From Vibrionaceae bacterium (GTDB lineage Bacteria; Pseudomonadota; Gammaproteobacteria; Enterobacterales; Vibrionaceae), in the NCBI GenBank assembly GCA_018222805.1, contig JAAEZQ010000010.1, forward strand, positions 1 through 64,000: DNA of 64,000 nt, read 5' to 3'. The notes below the pieces were generated by a model. It saw nothing but the letters and a program-made list of their open reading frames with translations, did not search any database and was not told where the DNA came from. Below are positions 56,647 to 64,000 of this stretch, in pieces; positions within the stretch are counted from its first letter, which is position 1; each line of letters begins with the position of its first letter. Both the position numbers and the translations under genes were made by a program.

Positions 56647-56861
56647 GTCTTAGGGAATGAGTAAAGGTTCACAAGGACGTTGAGTTGCCGATTAACTAGT
56701 GTTGAGAAGGTAATGAAACAGTTTTCGAGAGCTTGCACGAACTCTTTTTGACACGACATTGCTCACATTGCTTCCAGTGTAATTTATAGCTTCTTGGTTA
56801 AGCAGCTTGATAAAAATTGCTTTACCACTTCTGCTAGGCGACCCCATGGGGTCGCTTTTTT
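56647..56861 (+). ncRNA. ryhB: RyhB iron-responsive small RNA
   Basis: An Hfq-dependent sRNA made in iron starvation that pairs with and silences mRNAs of iron-using proteins. The conserved core CACGACATTGCTCACATTGC and the following TTCCAGT (about 56750-56777) are identical to E. coli RyhB. The end is the terminator GCGACCCC/GGGGTCGC (56838-56855) with T-run. The start is set from the promoter, giving about 215 nt, as in other Vibrio where RyhB is over twice the E. coli length. It lies between the GNAT gene and polA, as in V. cholerae. The extra 5' stretch (about 100 nt) has no E. coli equivalent. Confidence 0.93.
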
Positions 56862-56898
56862 CTTTTTTACGATTTCATTTGACGCCGCGAACCATAAC

Positions 56899-57151
56899 TT
56901 TTCCACATTGAACGATCATTTTTAGATCGTTGATCTTTTCATCTTTAAATTAATTATCTCAACAATATCAATTATTTATGTGTATTGTTTTCTTTGGTTT
57001 ATCCTCGTGTATAACCAGTGGATAAATAATATAAACAGAGTTATCCACAGGTGGCGTTTACTTTTAGTGTATAAGCTCAAAATATTTCCCCGACCTGGAT
57101 CGAGCGAACAAGATAGATTCGGATCAGTAGTCATGGCATCCTAAGCAGATC
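56899..57151 (+). promoter_or_regulatory. polA upstream region with DnaA boxes and GATC cluster
   Basis: Three DnaA-box-like sites lie here: TTTTCCACA (56899-56907), AGTGGATAA (57017-57025, reverse TTATCCACT) and a perfect TTATCCACA (57041-57049), the last two facing each other across 15 bp. Six GATC sites (56914, 56925, 56932, 57098, 57122, 57148) occur in 240 bp, and AACGATC/GATCGTT forms a small palindrome. The region is AT-rich. It may tie polA transcription to DnaA and Dam/SeqA, but nothing shows it is an origin. Confidence 0.5.
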
Positions 57152-57181
57152 TATTTAGTACTGACTTGGATACAGACAATT

Positions 57182-59977
57182 ATGGCAAGTATTCCTGAAA
57201 ATCCGCTGATTCTTATCGACGGTTCTTCTTATCTATATCGCGCTTTTCACGCCTACCCTGGCACAATGAGTAATGGTGAAATACCAACTAATGCCGTCTA
57301 CGGTGTAGTAAACATGCTACGCAGTATGATGCGTCAGTTTGCGTCTGATCGTATTGCAGTGGTTTTTGATGCGAAGGGTAAAACCTTCCGTGACGATATG
57401 TATCCAGAATACAAAGCAAATCGTCCGCCAATGCCGGATGATCTTCGTTGCCAAATCGAACCATTACACAATGTGATTCGTGCAATGGGCTTGCCATTAA
57501 TTTGTGTTCCTGGCGTAGAAGCTGATGACGTGATTGGTACTTTGGCTCATCAGGCATCGCAGAAAGGTATGCCTGTATTGATCAGTACTGGTGACAAAGA
57601 TATGGCGCAGTTAGTGGATGACAATATCACCCTGATCAACACCATGACCAACGTTGTTATGGATCGCGACGGTGTGATTGAAAAGTTCGGTATTCCACCG
57701 GAGTTAATCATCGACTACCTCGCGTTAATGGGCGATAAAGTCGATAACATCCCGGGAGTACCGGGCGTGGGTGACAAAACCGCAACCGCATTGCTGCAAG
57801 GTATTGGCGGCCTAACTAAGCTTTACGAAAACTTAGATGATATTGCGCCACTGGGTTTCCGTGGTTCAAAAACCATGGCGAAGAAGCTGGTCGACAACAA
57901 AGAAAATGCAATGCTGTCGTACGAGCTGGCTACTATTAAGCTGGACGTTGAGCTTGAAGAAACACCGGAATCACTGCTTAAAGCAGAACCAAGCAAAGAC
58001 GAGCTGATCAAGCTATATGGTCAATTGACGTTTAAGTCTTGGCTAAATGAGCTATTAGAGGGCGGCTCTGGCTCTGTTGAAGCGGTGGAGCTTGCAGGTT
58101 CAGCACAAGCAAAATCTTCAGCTTCTTCTCACTCTGAGATGGAGACGTCTGCGGTGACGATTGATCGCAGTCAGTACGAAACCATTTTAGATGAAGCTGC
58201 TTTCGAAGCTTGGTTAGAAAAACTAAAAGCGGCAGAGCTGTTTGCGTTTGATACCGAAACTGACAGCCTCAACTACATGGTGGCGAATCTGGTTGGTCTC
58301 TCGTTTGCAACCGACGAAGGCATCGCCGCTTATGTTCCTGTTGCTCATGACTACCTAGACGCGCCAAAGCAACTTGACCGTGACTGGGTGTTAGAACAGC
58401 TAAAACCTATTTTAGAAGATGAATCACAAGCCAAAGTCGGTCAGAACCTGAAGTACGATGCGTCTGTGCTAGCTCGCTACGGTATTGATATGAAGGGCAT
58501 CAAACACGACACCATGTTAGCGTCTTACGTGTACAACAGCGTAGGCGGCAAGCATGATATGGACAGCTTGGCGCTACGTTTTCTTCAGCATAGCTGTATT
58601 TCATTCGAACAAATTGCTGGCAAAGGCAAAAACCAACTGACCTTTAACCAAATCGAACTGGACCAAGCGTCGCCATACGCAGCAGAAGATGCGGATGTCA
58701 CTCTTCGTCTGCACAACCGTCTGTTTGCCAATATTGAACAAGACGACAAGCTAAAATCGGTGTACGAAGAGATCGAAATGCCACTTGTGCCAGTGCTTTC
58801 TCGCATTGAACGCACAGGGGTTTTAATTGATGACATGAAGCTGGGTGCTCAGTCGGTAGAAATTGCTGCTCGCCTTGAAGAGCTTGAGCAAAAAGCTTAT
58901 GAAATCGCAGAGCAAGAGTTCAACATGAACTCACCAAAACAGTTGCAAGCGATCTTATTTGAAAAAATGGGCTTACCAGTAGTTAAGAAGACACCTTCTG
59001 GCACGCCTTCGACCAATGAAGAAGTACTGCAAGAGTTGGCATTAGATTACCCGCTACCAAAACTGATTTTGGAATACCGTGGTCTGGCGAAGCTCAAATC
59101 GACTTACACCGATAAGCTACCGAAGATGATTAACCCAACCACAGGACGCGTACATACCTCTTACCATCAAGCAGTAACGGCGACTGGCCGTTTGTCATCG
59201 ACCGATCCAAACCTACAGAACATTCCTATTCGTAATGAAGAGGGGCGCCGCATTCGTCAGGCATTTGTCGCACCTACAGGATACAAAATATTAGCGGTCG
59301 ACTACTCTCAGATCGAACTTCGTATTATGGCGCACTTGTCTGGCGACCAAGCTTTGCTTGATGCGTTCCGCGATGGTAAAGACATCCACGCAGCTACCGC
59401 GGCTGAAATCATGGGTGTAGATATTGAGCAAGTGTCTAGTGAACAGCGCCGCCGAGCGAAAGCGGTTAACTTTGGCCTTATCTATGGTATGAGTGCATTC
59501 GGCTTAGCGAAACAGTTGGGTATCCCGCGTGGAGAAGCACAAACCTATATGGATAAGTACTTTGAGCGTTACCCAGGTGTGATGCAGTATATGGAAGACA
59601 CTCGCAGCGCCGCGGCTGATCAAGGCTATGTTGAAACCATCTTTGGTCGTCGTTTACACCTGCCAGAAATTAAATCGCGTAATGGCATGCGTCGTAAAGC
59701 GGCGGAGCGTGCTGCGATCAACGCGCCAATGCAAGGTACAGCGGCAGACATCATTAAGAAAGCAATGCTGCTTGTTGACCAGTGGATTCAGGCTGAAGGT
59801 AACGGTCGAGTGAAACTTTTGATGCAAGTACACGATGAACTGGTATTTGAAGTTGAAGAGTCATCATTGTCCGAAATTGAAAGTAAAGTACAGAAATTGA
59901 TGGAGTCAGCGGCTGAGCTGAAAGTGCCTCTTGTTGCAGAATCTGGCCATGGTGATAACTGGGATCAGGCGCATTAG
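57182..59977 (+). CDS. polA: DNA polymerase I
   Basis: A 931-residue enzyme for Okazaki-fragment maturation and repair synthesis. The 5' nuclease domain (about 1-290) has [16 protein letters not shown] and [10 protein letters not shown]; the 3'-5' proofreading domain (about 325-515) has [11 protein letters not shown] (Exo I, active Asp/Glu present) and the later [10 protein letters not shown]; the polymerase domain (about 520-931) has [14 protein letters not shown] (motif A), [16 protein letters not shown] (motif B) and QVHDELVFE (motif C). Length matches E. coli (928). The Shine-Dalgarno sequence is poor. Spot 42 follows, as in E. coli. Confidence 0.97.
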   Translation: MASIPENPLILIDGSSYLYRAFHAYPGTMSNGEIPTNAVYGVVNMLRSMMRQFASDRIAVVFDAKGKTFRDDMYPEYKANRPPMPDDLRCQIEPLHNVIRAMGLPLICVPGVEADDVIGTLAHQASQKGMPVLISTGDKDMAQLVDDNITLINTMTNVVMDRDGVIEKFGIPPELIIDYLALMGDKVDNIPGVPGVGDKTATALLQGIGGLTKLYENLDDIAPLGFRGSKTMAKKLVDNKENAMLSYELATIKLDVELEETPESLLKAEPSKDELIKLYGQLTFKSWLNELLEGGSGSVEAVELAGSAQAKSSASSHSEMETSAVTIDRSQYETILDEAAFEAWLEKLKAAELFAFDTETDSLNYMVANLVGLSFATDEGIAAYVPVAHDYLDAPKQLDRDWVLEQLKPILEDESQAKVGQNLKYDASVLARYGIDMKGIKHDTMLASYVYNSVGGKHDMDSLALRFLQHSCISFEQIAGKGKNQLTFNQIELDQASPYAAEDADVTLRLHNRLFANIEQDDKLKSVYEEIEMPLVPVLSRIERTGVLIDDMKLGAQSVEIAARLEELEQKAYEIAEQEFNMNSPKQLQAILFEKMGLPVVKKTPSGTPSTNEEVLQELALDYPLPKLILEYRGLAKLKSTYTDKLPKMINPTTGRVHTSYHQAVTATGRLSSTDPNLQNIPIRNEEGRRIRQAFVAPTGYKILAVDYSQIELRIMAHLSGDQALLDAFRDGKDIHAATAAEIMGVDIEQVSSEQRRRAKAVNFGLIYGMSAFGLAKQLGIPRGEAQTYMDKYFERYPGVMQYMEDTRSAAADQGYVETIFGRRLHLPEIKSRNGMRRKAAERAAINAPMQGTAADIIKKAMLLVDQWIQAEGNGRVKLLMQVHDELVFEVEESSLSEIESKVQKLMESAAELKVPLVAESGHGDNWDQAH

Positions 59978-60152
59978 TCATTTTTAAATCAATTTGTCTA
60001 ATTTATCATGAGCCAGTGCACAAACACTGGCTTTTTTTTACGATTAAAAAAGACATGGCATTTTTGTATTTGTTGTCATTTAATAAAACTTTAATGAAAA
60101 AAAATTACAAAATGTCTTTGCAATTCTGACCAATTGTTGTACATTAATACTC

Positions 60153-60260
60153 GTAGGGTACAGAGGTAAGATGTTCTATCTTTCAGACCTTTTGTTTCAC
60201 GTTATTGGATTAGGCTGATTCAGCCGCCCCAGTCAGTTTTTGACTGGGGCGTTTTTTATT
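60153..60260 (+). ncRNA. spf: Spot 42 small RNA
   Basis: A 108-nt Hfq-binding sRNA that represses secondary carbon and redox genes and is itself repressed by CRP-cAMP in E. coli. The 5' half (GTAGGGTACAGAGGTAAGAT, then GTTCTATCTTTCAGACCTTTT) is identical to E. coli Spot 42; the 3' end is the terminator GCCCCAGTCA/TGACTGGGGC with T6. It lies between polA and engB, as in E. coli, where it is 109 nt. I did not resolve a promoter by eye, though AT-rich -10-like TTAATA precedes it. Confidence 0.97.
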
Positions 60261-60443
60261 GGGCGAAAGAAAAAGTTTTTACAGAACAGTTGTTTATGTT
60301 TTTTCGAACTTTTCCCCAAATCTCTTCTCTACAACTCCTTTCTAAACTTCACATTTTCCTTCATGTATCCGCGATATACATCCTGTAAATTTACGCCAGT
60401 CACACTATGATTTTTTCTTAAAAGAAACTAAGTTGTTGATGGT

Positions 60444-60462
60444 TATAATGATTTTCATTTTA
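60444..60462 (+). promoter_or_regulatory. Fur box candidate in the spf-engB gap
   Basis: The 19-base stretch TATAATGATTTTCATTTTA matches the Fur consensus at 14 of 19 positions, with eight in a row (ATAATGAT) and TCATT. No protein-coding gene starts within range on the right, and on the left only engB's 3' end is near, which makes a small-RNA target the simplest explanation. Confidence 0.5.
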
Positions 60463-60469
60463 ACTGATT

Positions 60470-60645
60470 GAATATGTTGTATTTTATTGGGTTTTGAGGT
60501 GTTCGTTCGGCTAAGGTGAGGGGAGCTGGGGATTTTTATGCTATTGAAATCATTTGATAGTTCAGTAATGCTTTACAACATAATAACAACTACCAAGTTT
60601 TCTCTCCCGTTATCCCTGCCAGGAAGGTGGGGATTTTTATTTCTT
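60470..60645 (+). ncRNA. Possible Fur-controlled small RNA
   Basis: A candidate transcript only. It would start after the Fur-like box at 60444 and end at a terminator at 60612-60640: arms ATCCCTGCC and GGTGGGGAT (two G-U pairs) with loop AGGAA, then TTTTTATTT. The exact start is not seen. Inside, TGGGGATTTTTAT occurs twice, 101 bp apart (60527 and 60628). It holds no reading frame with a ribosome-binding site. Expression is not shown. Confidence 0.3.
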
Positions 60646-60675
60646 GTTATTTCCTTTCTTATTCGTTAGACAAAC

Positions 60676-60704
60676 AAAAGCCCCACCAATAGGTTGGCAG
60701 GGCT
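60676..60704 (-). terminator. Terminator of engB
   Basis: Read on the minus strand: arms AGCCCTGCCAA and TTGGTGGGGCT (two G-U pairs) with loop CCTA followed by TTTTG. It lies 29 bp past the engB stop. Confidence 0.75.
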
Positions 60705-60733
60705 ATATCAAAAAAATTAACAAAATTTGTTAA

Positions 60734-61393
60734 TTATTCTTTGTTGTTTTCTGGTGTTTCTAATTCGTCTTCTTCAATCAGATGTGCCAGTGCAGGCGCA
60801 AACCAAGTGTCCAGTTTGGCACGCAGCTGATCGACACCTAACCCTTTCAAAGAAGAGAATACGTCCACGTCTACATCACCACCGAAAGTTTCAACTTGCT
60901 TACGAACTTTGAGTAGCGTTTGTTTACGAGCACCGCTTTTCAGTTTGTCTGCTTTGGTCAGCAGCACTTGTACAGGAATACGGCTGTCGATGGCCCAGAA
61001 AATCATTTGCTGGTCGAGATCTTTCATTGGATGACGGATGTCCATAAGAACCACTAAGCCTTTTAGACACTCGCGCTTCTGAAGGTATTCACCCAAAGAT
61101 TTCTGCCATTTGTTCTTCATCTCTACTGGGACTTGAGCAAAGCCGTATCCTGGTAGATCGACGATGTGACAACCTTCTTCTACCTTAAACAGGTTGATCA
61201 ACTGGGTACGACCCGGTGTCTTTGATGTCTTGGCTAAACTTTTTTGGTTAGTCAGACGGTTAAGTGCACTCGATTTACCAGCGTTTGAGCGTCCTGCAAA
61301 CGCAATCTCGACACCTTCGTCCTCCGGTAAGTGGCGAATATCGGGTGCGCTGGTGATGAAATGCGTATTTTGGTAATGAATTTTTACGCTCAC
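60734..61393 (-). CDS. engB: Ribosome-biogenesis GTPase EngB
   Basis: A 219-residue cytosolic GTPase of the TRAFAC class, needed for normal 50S assembly and cell division. G1 is [11 protein letters not shown]2 is TPGRT, G3 is DLPGYG, G4 is LLTKADKL and G5 is FSSLKG. I use the GTG giving [12 protein letters not shown], which has GGAG six bases upstream and fits the E. coli length (210); the ATG four codons earlier overlaps that ribosome-binding site. Location after spf is conserved with E. coli (yihA). Confidence 0.95.
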   Translation of the reverse strand: MSVKIHYQNTHFITSAPDIRHLPEDEGVEIAFAGRSNAGKSSALNRLTNQKSLAKTSKTPGRTQLINLFKVEEGCHIVDLPGYGFAQVPVEMKNKWQKSLGEYLQKRECLKGLVVLMDIRHPMKDLDQQMIFWAIDSRIPVQVLLTKADKLKSGARKQTLLKVRKQVETFGGDVDVDVFSSLKGLGVDQLRAKLDTWFAPALAHLIEEDELETPENNKE

Positions 61394-61552
61394 TGTTAAC
61401 TCCATCTCGACTTTGTGTAGTCGATTGATTACTTTTTTGTGAAATTGTGTAAAATAACCGTGCTCGGCATGAGGTCGCCTATTGTACCATGAGTGTACAC
61501 GGTATGTTCACATTCCGTGGTACTGGAAGCTTGATAATTATAATGGAATGTC

Positions 61553-62170
61553 ATGAAGAAATTAGCGCTAATTTTGAGTGTTTTAGCCAGCTGCTCAGTA
61601 TGGGCCCAAGGTAGTATTGAGGCTGGTAAAGCAAAATCACAAACCTGTGTCGCCTGTCATGGTGCAGATGGCAACAGTGCAATCGCAATGTACCCTAAAC
61701 TCGCTGGTCAACACGCTAAGTATCTTGAAAAACAGTTACAAGATCTTAAGTTAGGTATGACAAGCGGTGGTAAGCAAGGTCGTTACGATCCGGTCATGAG
61801 TGGTATGGCAATGCCGCTAAGCGATGAAGACATCGCTGATCTATCCGCATACTTTGCATCTCTGCCGATGTCAGAGAATTCAACGCCTGAAGACGTCGTT
61901 AAGAAAGGCAAAGTGCTTTACACCGCTGGTGACGCAGAGCGTGGCCTAACAGCATGTATTGCGTGTCACGGTGCTCGTGGTAACGGTACTGAGCTTTCAG
62001 GTTTCCCTAAAATTTCTGGTCAGCACGCTGATTACATCAAAGCTCAGCTGACTAAATTCCGTGATGGTAGCCGTGGTAACGATATGAATGCCATGATGCG
62101 TGACATCGCGAAGAAGATGACAGATGAAGATATTGAAGTTCTGTCGCAATATGTTGGCGGTCTGCACTAA
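61553..62170 (+). CDS. Dihaem cytochrome c4
   Basis: A 205-residue periplasmic electron carrier with two c-type haem domains. A signal peptide ends VWAQ (about residue 19). Haem motifs are CVACH at 32-36 and CIACH at 135-139; axial Met candidates are in MSGMAMPLS and NAMMRDIAKKM. It carries electrons between the bc1 complex and terminal oxidases in this group. A GAATGTC stretch gives a poor ribosome-binding site before the ATG. It is divergent from engB and ends at a terminator. Confidence 0.93.
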   Translation: MKKLALILSVLASCSVWAQGSIEAGKAKSQTCVACHGADGNSAIAMYPKLAGQHAKYLEKQLQDLKLGMTSGGKQGRYDPVMSGMAMPLSDEDIADLSAYFASLPMSENSTPEDVVKKGKVLYTAGDAERGLTACIACHGARGNGTELSGFPKISGQHADYIKAQLTKFRDGSRGNDMNAMMRDIAKKMTDEDIEVLSQYVGGLH

Positions 62171-62200
62171 TAACCCTATATAGTTCGAGCAATGTTTTAC

Positions 62201-62234
62201 AAAAATGCCCCGGCGAATTCGTCGGGGCATTTTT
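62201..62234 (+). terminator. Terminator after cytochrome c4 gene
   Basis: Arms AAATGCCCCG/CGGGGCATTT around a GC/AT loop (GCGAATTCGT, itself palindromic) with T5. Confidence 0.9.
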
Positions 62235-62451
62235 GTTGGTGATGCAGTTCACACTCGATGTGCGCGGCTAAATAGATATCTAGCTCGGTCGTTTGTAAGA
62301 CATTTGCCATACTTGTTGTTGCCTTTTTCTCTCTGGTATTTTTTAAGGTTTTGATTAGTAATATCTTTTGTCGATAATTTAAAAAATGATGCAGTTTTTT
62401 TCTGTGCTCGGCTTGTCGCAAGGTTTGATCGGCGTAAAGTAGAATTTGTTC

Positions 62452-62797
62452 ACAGGGGGGTGAACGAAGGGAAATTCAGGCCAAGGTTTCGGTCTCAGGG
62501 ATTCAAGCTAGGGATGCTTGGTGATTGCAAAAGGATTTGGGTAGGCAAGGAGCCTGCCGGATAAGGATGGTCATCTCGTCTGACGGTTAAGACAGTGAAA
62601 CGGATCAGGCACAGGAAGTAGCCCAGAAGACAGGAAGTTAATGGATAGCCAAAATTCATCAGGAAGATGAAAAACAACACTTTTTGGCAAGGAAAGCTCG
62701 AAAAACAAAAGGATTCTTGGTGCACTTAATGCGTGCAACACAGTTTCGCCACATAAGGTGGCATTAGGAAGCGGCAGTTTAACTGTCGCTTTTTTTA
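62452..62797 (+). ncRNA. csrC: Csr-type regulatory RNA (CsrC position)
   Basis: A CsrA-sequestering RNA of about 346 nt. It holds 15 GGA triplets with several in classic CsrA hairpin loops: TTCATC-AGGAA-GATGAA (62655-62671), CAAGC-TAGGGAT-GCTTG (62504-62520) and GGC-AAGGA-GCC (near 62545). It ends in AAGCGGCAG/CTGTCGCTT with T7 (62770-62797). No protein-coding frame is supported. It lies between engB/cytochrome c4 and yihI, where E. coli has csrC between yihA and yihI; Vibrio have two to four such RNAs, so the letter is by synteny. The start is set from a TAGAAT -10-like box at 62440 and is approximate. A VarA-dependent promoter is expected from the family. Confidence 0.85.
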
Positions 62798-62955
62798 TTT
62801 CTTTCACACTGAATTTGACGTCTAAATTCTCTCAGGAGGCGATGTCGCATCAGAATCAGAGTTTTTTAACAAAAACTGCTGAAAAAATACTCAGCAACAC
62901 TCCAATCTGAGTTCAGTTTCTGGTATGTTTCGCATCCCTGTTTGAGGAAGTCAGC

Positions 62956-63594
62956 ATGCATACCTGTCCTTTATGCCACAATCAGCACACTCACCATTAT
63001 TTTGAAGATAAGCGCCGCGAATACCTTCAATGTGAACAGTGCCATTTGGTATTTGTAAATCCAGACCAACGTTTGGATGCGGATACCGAAAAAGCTCACT
63101 ATGATTTGCATGAGAACAATCCCGAAGATATGGGATATAGACGTTTTCTGTCGCGCATGGCTGATCCAATGACAGAGCGAATTTCTCCACAATCGAACGG
63201 AATCGACTTTGGTTGTGGACCGGGCCCGACGCTTTCTCTGATGTTAGAAGAAGCGGGCCATAACATGGCGTTATACGATCTTTATTATCACCCTGATACA
63301 TCGGTGCTAGAAAAGCAGTATGACTTCATGACAGCAACAGAGGTGATTGAACACCTCTACCACCCTGATATGGTGTGGAAACAATGGTTGAATTTAGTTA
63401 AGCCAGGGGGCTGGATTGGCCTGATGACAAAAATGGTCATCGACGCAGAGGCCTTCAAATCATGGCATTATAAGAACGATCCAACGCATGTGGTGTTTTT
63501 TAGCCGTGAAACGTTCCAGTTCCTAGCTGAGCGGGATAAGCTCGAACTTGAATTTATTGGTAATGATGTAATTTTACTGAGGAAGACCCAGTAA
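62956..63594 (+). CDS. Zinc-ribbon SAM-dependent methyltransferase
   Basis: A 212-residue protein with a C4 zinc-ribbon at the N-terminus (CPLC at 4-7, CEQC at 26-29) and a class I SAM-binding fold (IDFGCGPGPTLSLMLEEAG, about 82-100; then ATEVIEHLYHPD). The methylated substrate is unknown. AGGAAG lies upstream, and the stop overlaps the yihI start by one base, so the two are co-transcribed. Confidence 0.83.
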   Translation: MHTCPLCHNQHTHHYFEDKRREYLQCEQCHLVFVNPDQRLDADTEKAHYDLHENNPEDMGYRRFLSRMADPMTERISPQSNGIDFGCGPGPTLSLMLEEAGHNMALYDLYYHPDTSVLEKQYDFMTATEVIEHLYHPDMVWKQWLNLVKPGGWIGLMTKMVIDAEAFKSWHYKNDPTHVVFFSRETFQFLAERDKLELEFIGNDVILLRKTQ

Positions 63595-64000
63595 TGAGCC
63601 GTAGTAAAAAATCTAGAAAACCGGGTGCCGCAGGCGCACCAGAGTTTATTGTCACTCGTAACCGTACTGAATCTGACGTGGAAGGCCGTTTACGTAAGCG
63701 TGCGAAAAAGCGTAAAGGTTTGAAAACAGGTAACCGTAACTCGGAAGGAAACGAGCAGAAGAAACACGCAGCTGCGCAAAATCGTGACCCACGTTTAGGC
63801 AGCAAGAAAAAGATTCCTCTGATTGTTGAGCCAGCGAAGAAGATGACTAAGCAAGAGCGTCGTCTGTCAGCGGAACAAGAGCTGGAGATGCTGGAAAACG
63901 ATGCTCAATTGAATGTGTTGCTGGATCGTATCGAAGCGGGTGAGAACCTGGGTACTGGTCTACAAAAATATGTAGACGAGAAGCTGGATCGCATTGAGAA
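63594..64000 (+). CDS. yihI: Der GTPase-activating protein YihI, 5' part
   Basis: The first 135 codons; the gene runs off the window. It starts MSRSKKSRKPGAAGAPEF, a basic, low-complexity N-terminus typical of YihI, with a later acidic helix (AEQELEMLENDAQLNVLLDR) that is the family core. YihI stimulates the GTPase Der and delays 50S maturation. The start overlaps the methyltransferase stop by one base; AGGAAG lies nine bases upstream. Confidence 0.93.
   Translation, partial: MSRSKKSRKPGAAGAPEFIVTRNRTESDVEGRLRKRAKKRKGLKTGNRNSEGNEQKKHAAAQNRDPRLGSKKKIPLIVEPAKKMTKQERRLSAEQELEMLENDAQLNVLLDRIEAGENLGTGLQKYVDEKLDRIE

Noticed and set aside
56899..57151. Replication origin upstream of polA
   Set aside because: DnaA boxes and GATC sites are present but no 13-mer AT repeats, and the neighbourhood lacks mnmG, mnmE or rpmH. 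I report it as a possible regulatory region only.
62290..62320. VarA/UvrY upstream site for the Csr-type RNA
   Set aside because: Only a TGTAAG half-site is present; the second half is at the wrong distance.
62197..62421. Minus-strand frame of 74 codons downstream of cytochrome c4
   Set aside because: Its end is the terminator read backwards, there is no ribosome-binding site, and it borders the Csr RNA promoter. A shorter frame of 37 codons inside it is equally unsupported.
62495..62807. Minus-strand frames opposite the Csr-type RNA
   Set aside because: They arise from the GGA-rich RNA read in reverse, which is rich in TCC codons, and have no starts with ribosome-binding sites.

Overview
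The window looks like chromosome I of a Vibrio (family Vibrionaceae, GC in the mid-40s). The evidence is protein-level resemblance to Vibrio and E. coli orthologues, recognisable Vibrio small RNAs (RyhB, Spot 42 and a Csr-type RNA) beside polA/engB/yihI, an ubiEJB-tatABC block, and HutX/HutZ haem proteins. The species cannot be fixed from sequence reading alone. Most of the window is ordinary core genome. The clearly accessory parts are the Tad pilus island with its divergent lipoprotein module (about 22-37.5 kb) and the iron/haem-type ABC cluster that follows it (37.5-42.3 kb).

Layout. 1-0.6 kb: the 3' end of a tRNA-Pro(UGG) followed by three decaying tandem copies. 0.6-9.3 kb: a HAD phosphatase, a four-gene peptide ABC importer (fused ATPase, binding protein, two permeases) behind a long leader with a CRP-like site and competing hairpins, a SPOR-domain protein, and eda. 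9.5-10.8 kb: hutX-hutZ behind a Fur-like box. 10.9-21.9 kb: gor, rlmJ, prlC, asnC, rsmJ, a Lys-rich protein, a DMT transporter, uspA, ftnA, uspB, yhiN. Much of this is the E. coli gor-rlmJ-prlC-rsmJ-uspA-uspB-yhiN block with insertions. 22-26.3 kb: a DUF1566 protein and a 1180-residue lipoprotein, transcribed away from the Tad locus. 26.5-37.5 kb: a complete flp-tadV-rcpC-rcpA-lipoprotein-tadZABCDEFG operon. 37.5-41.8 kb: a second HutZ-family gene behind a Fur-like box, a DUF454 membrane protein and a CydDC-like ABC pair. 41.9-42.3 kb: a frameshifted gene remnant. 42.4-46 kb: a PAS-GGDEF-EAL protein and a second DMT transporter. 46-54.8 kb: rmuC, ubiE-ubiJ-ubiB, tatA-tatB-tatC, a Na+/H+ antiporter and tatD. 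54.9-64 kb: hemB (metal site of the non-zinc type), a GNAT gene, ryhB, polA, spf, a possible further Fur-controlled RNA, engB, cytochrome c4, a Csr-type RNA, a zinc-ribbon methyltransferase and the start of yihI.

How it works together. Iron and haem recur through the window: hutX-hutZ, a second HutZ homologue, ferritin, hemB, cytochrome c4, a CydDC-like exporter and RyhB, with Fur-like boxes at four sites. A second theme is surface attachment: the Tad pilus, the divergent lipoprotein/DUF1566 pair and a c-di-GMP enzyme. The best candidates for something undescribed are the divergent 1180-residue lipoprotein plus DUF1566 protein beside the Tad operon, the possible Fur-controlled transcript between spf and engB, and the tRNA-Pro-derived dimer repeat at the left edge. 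Start codons were moved inward where a ribosome-binding site or a known N-terminus supports it, and each case is explained in its entry.
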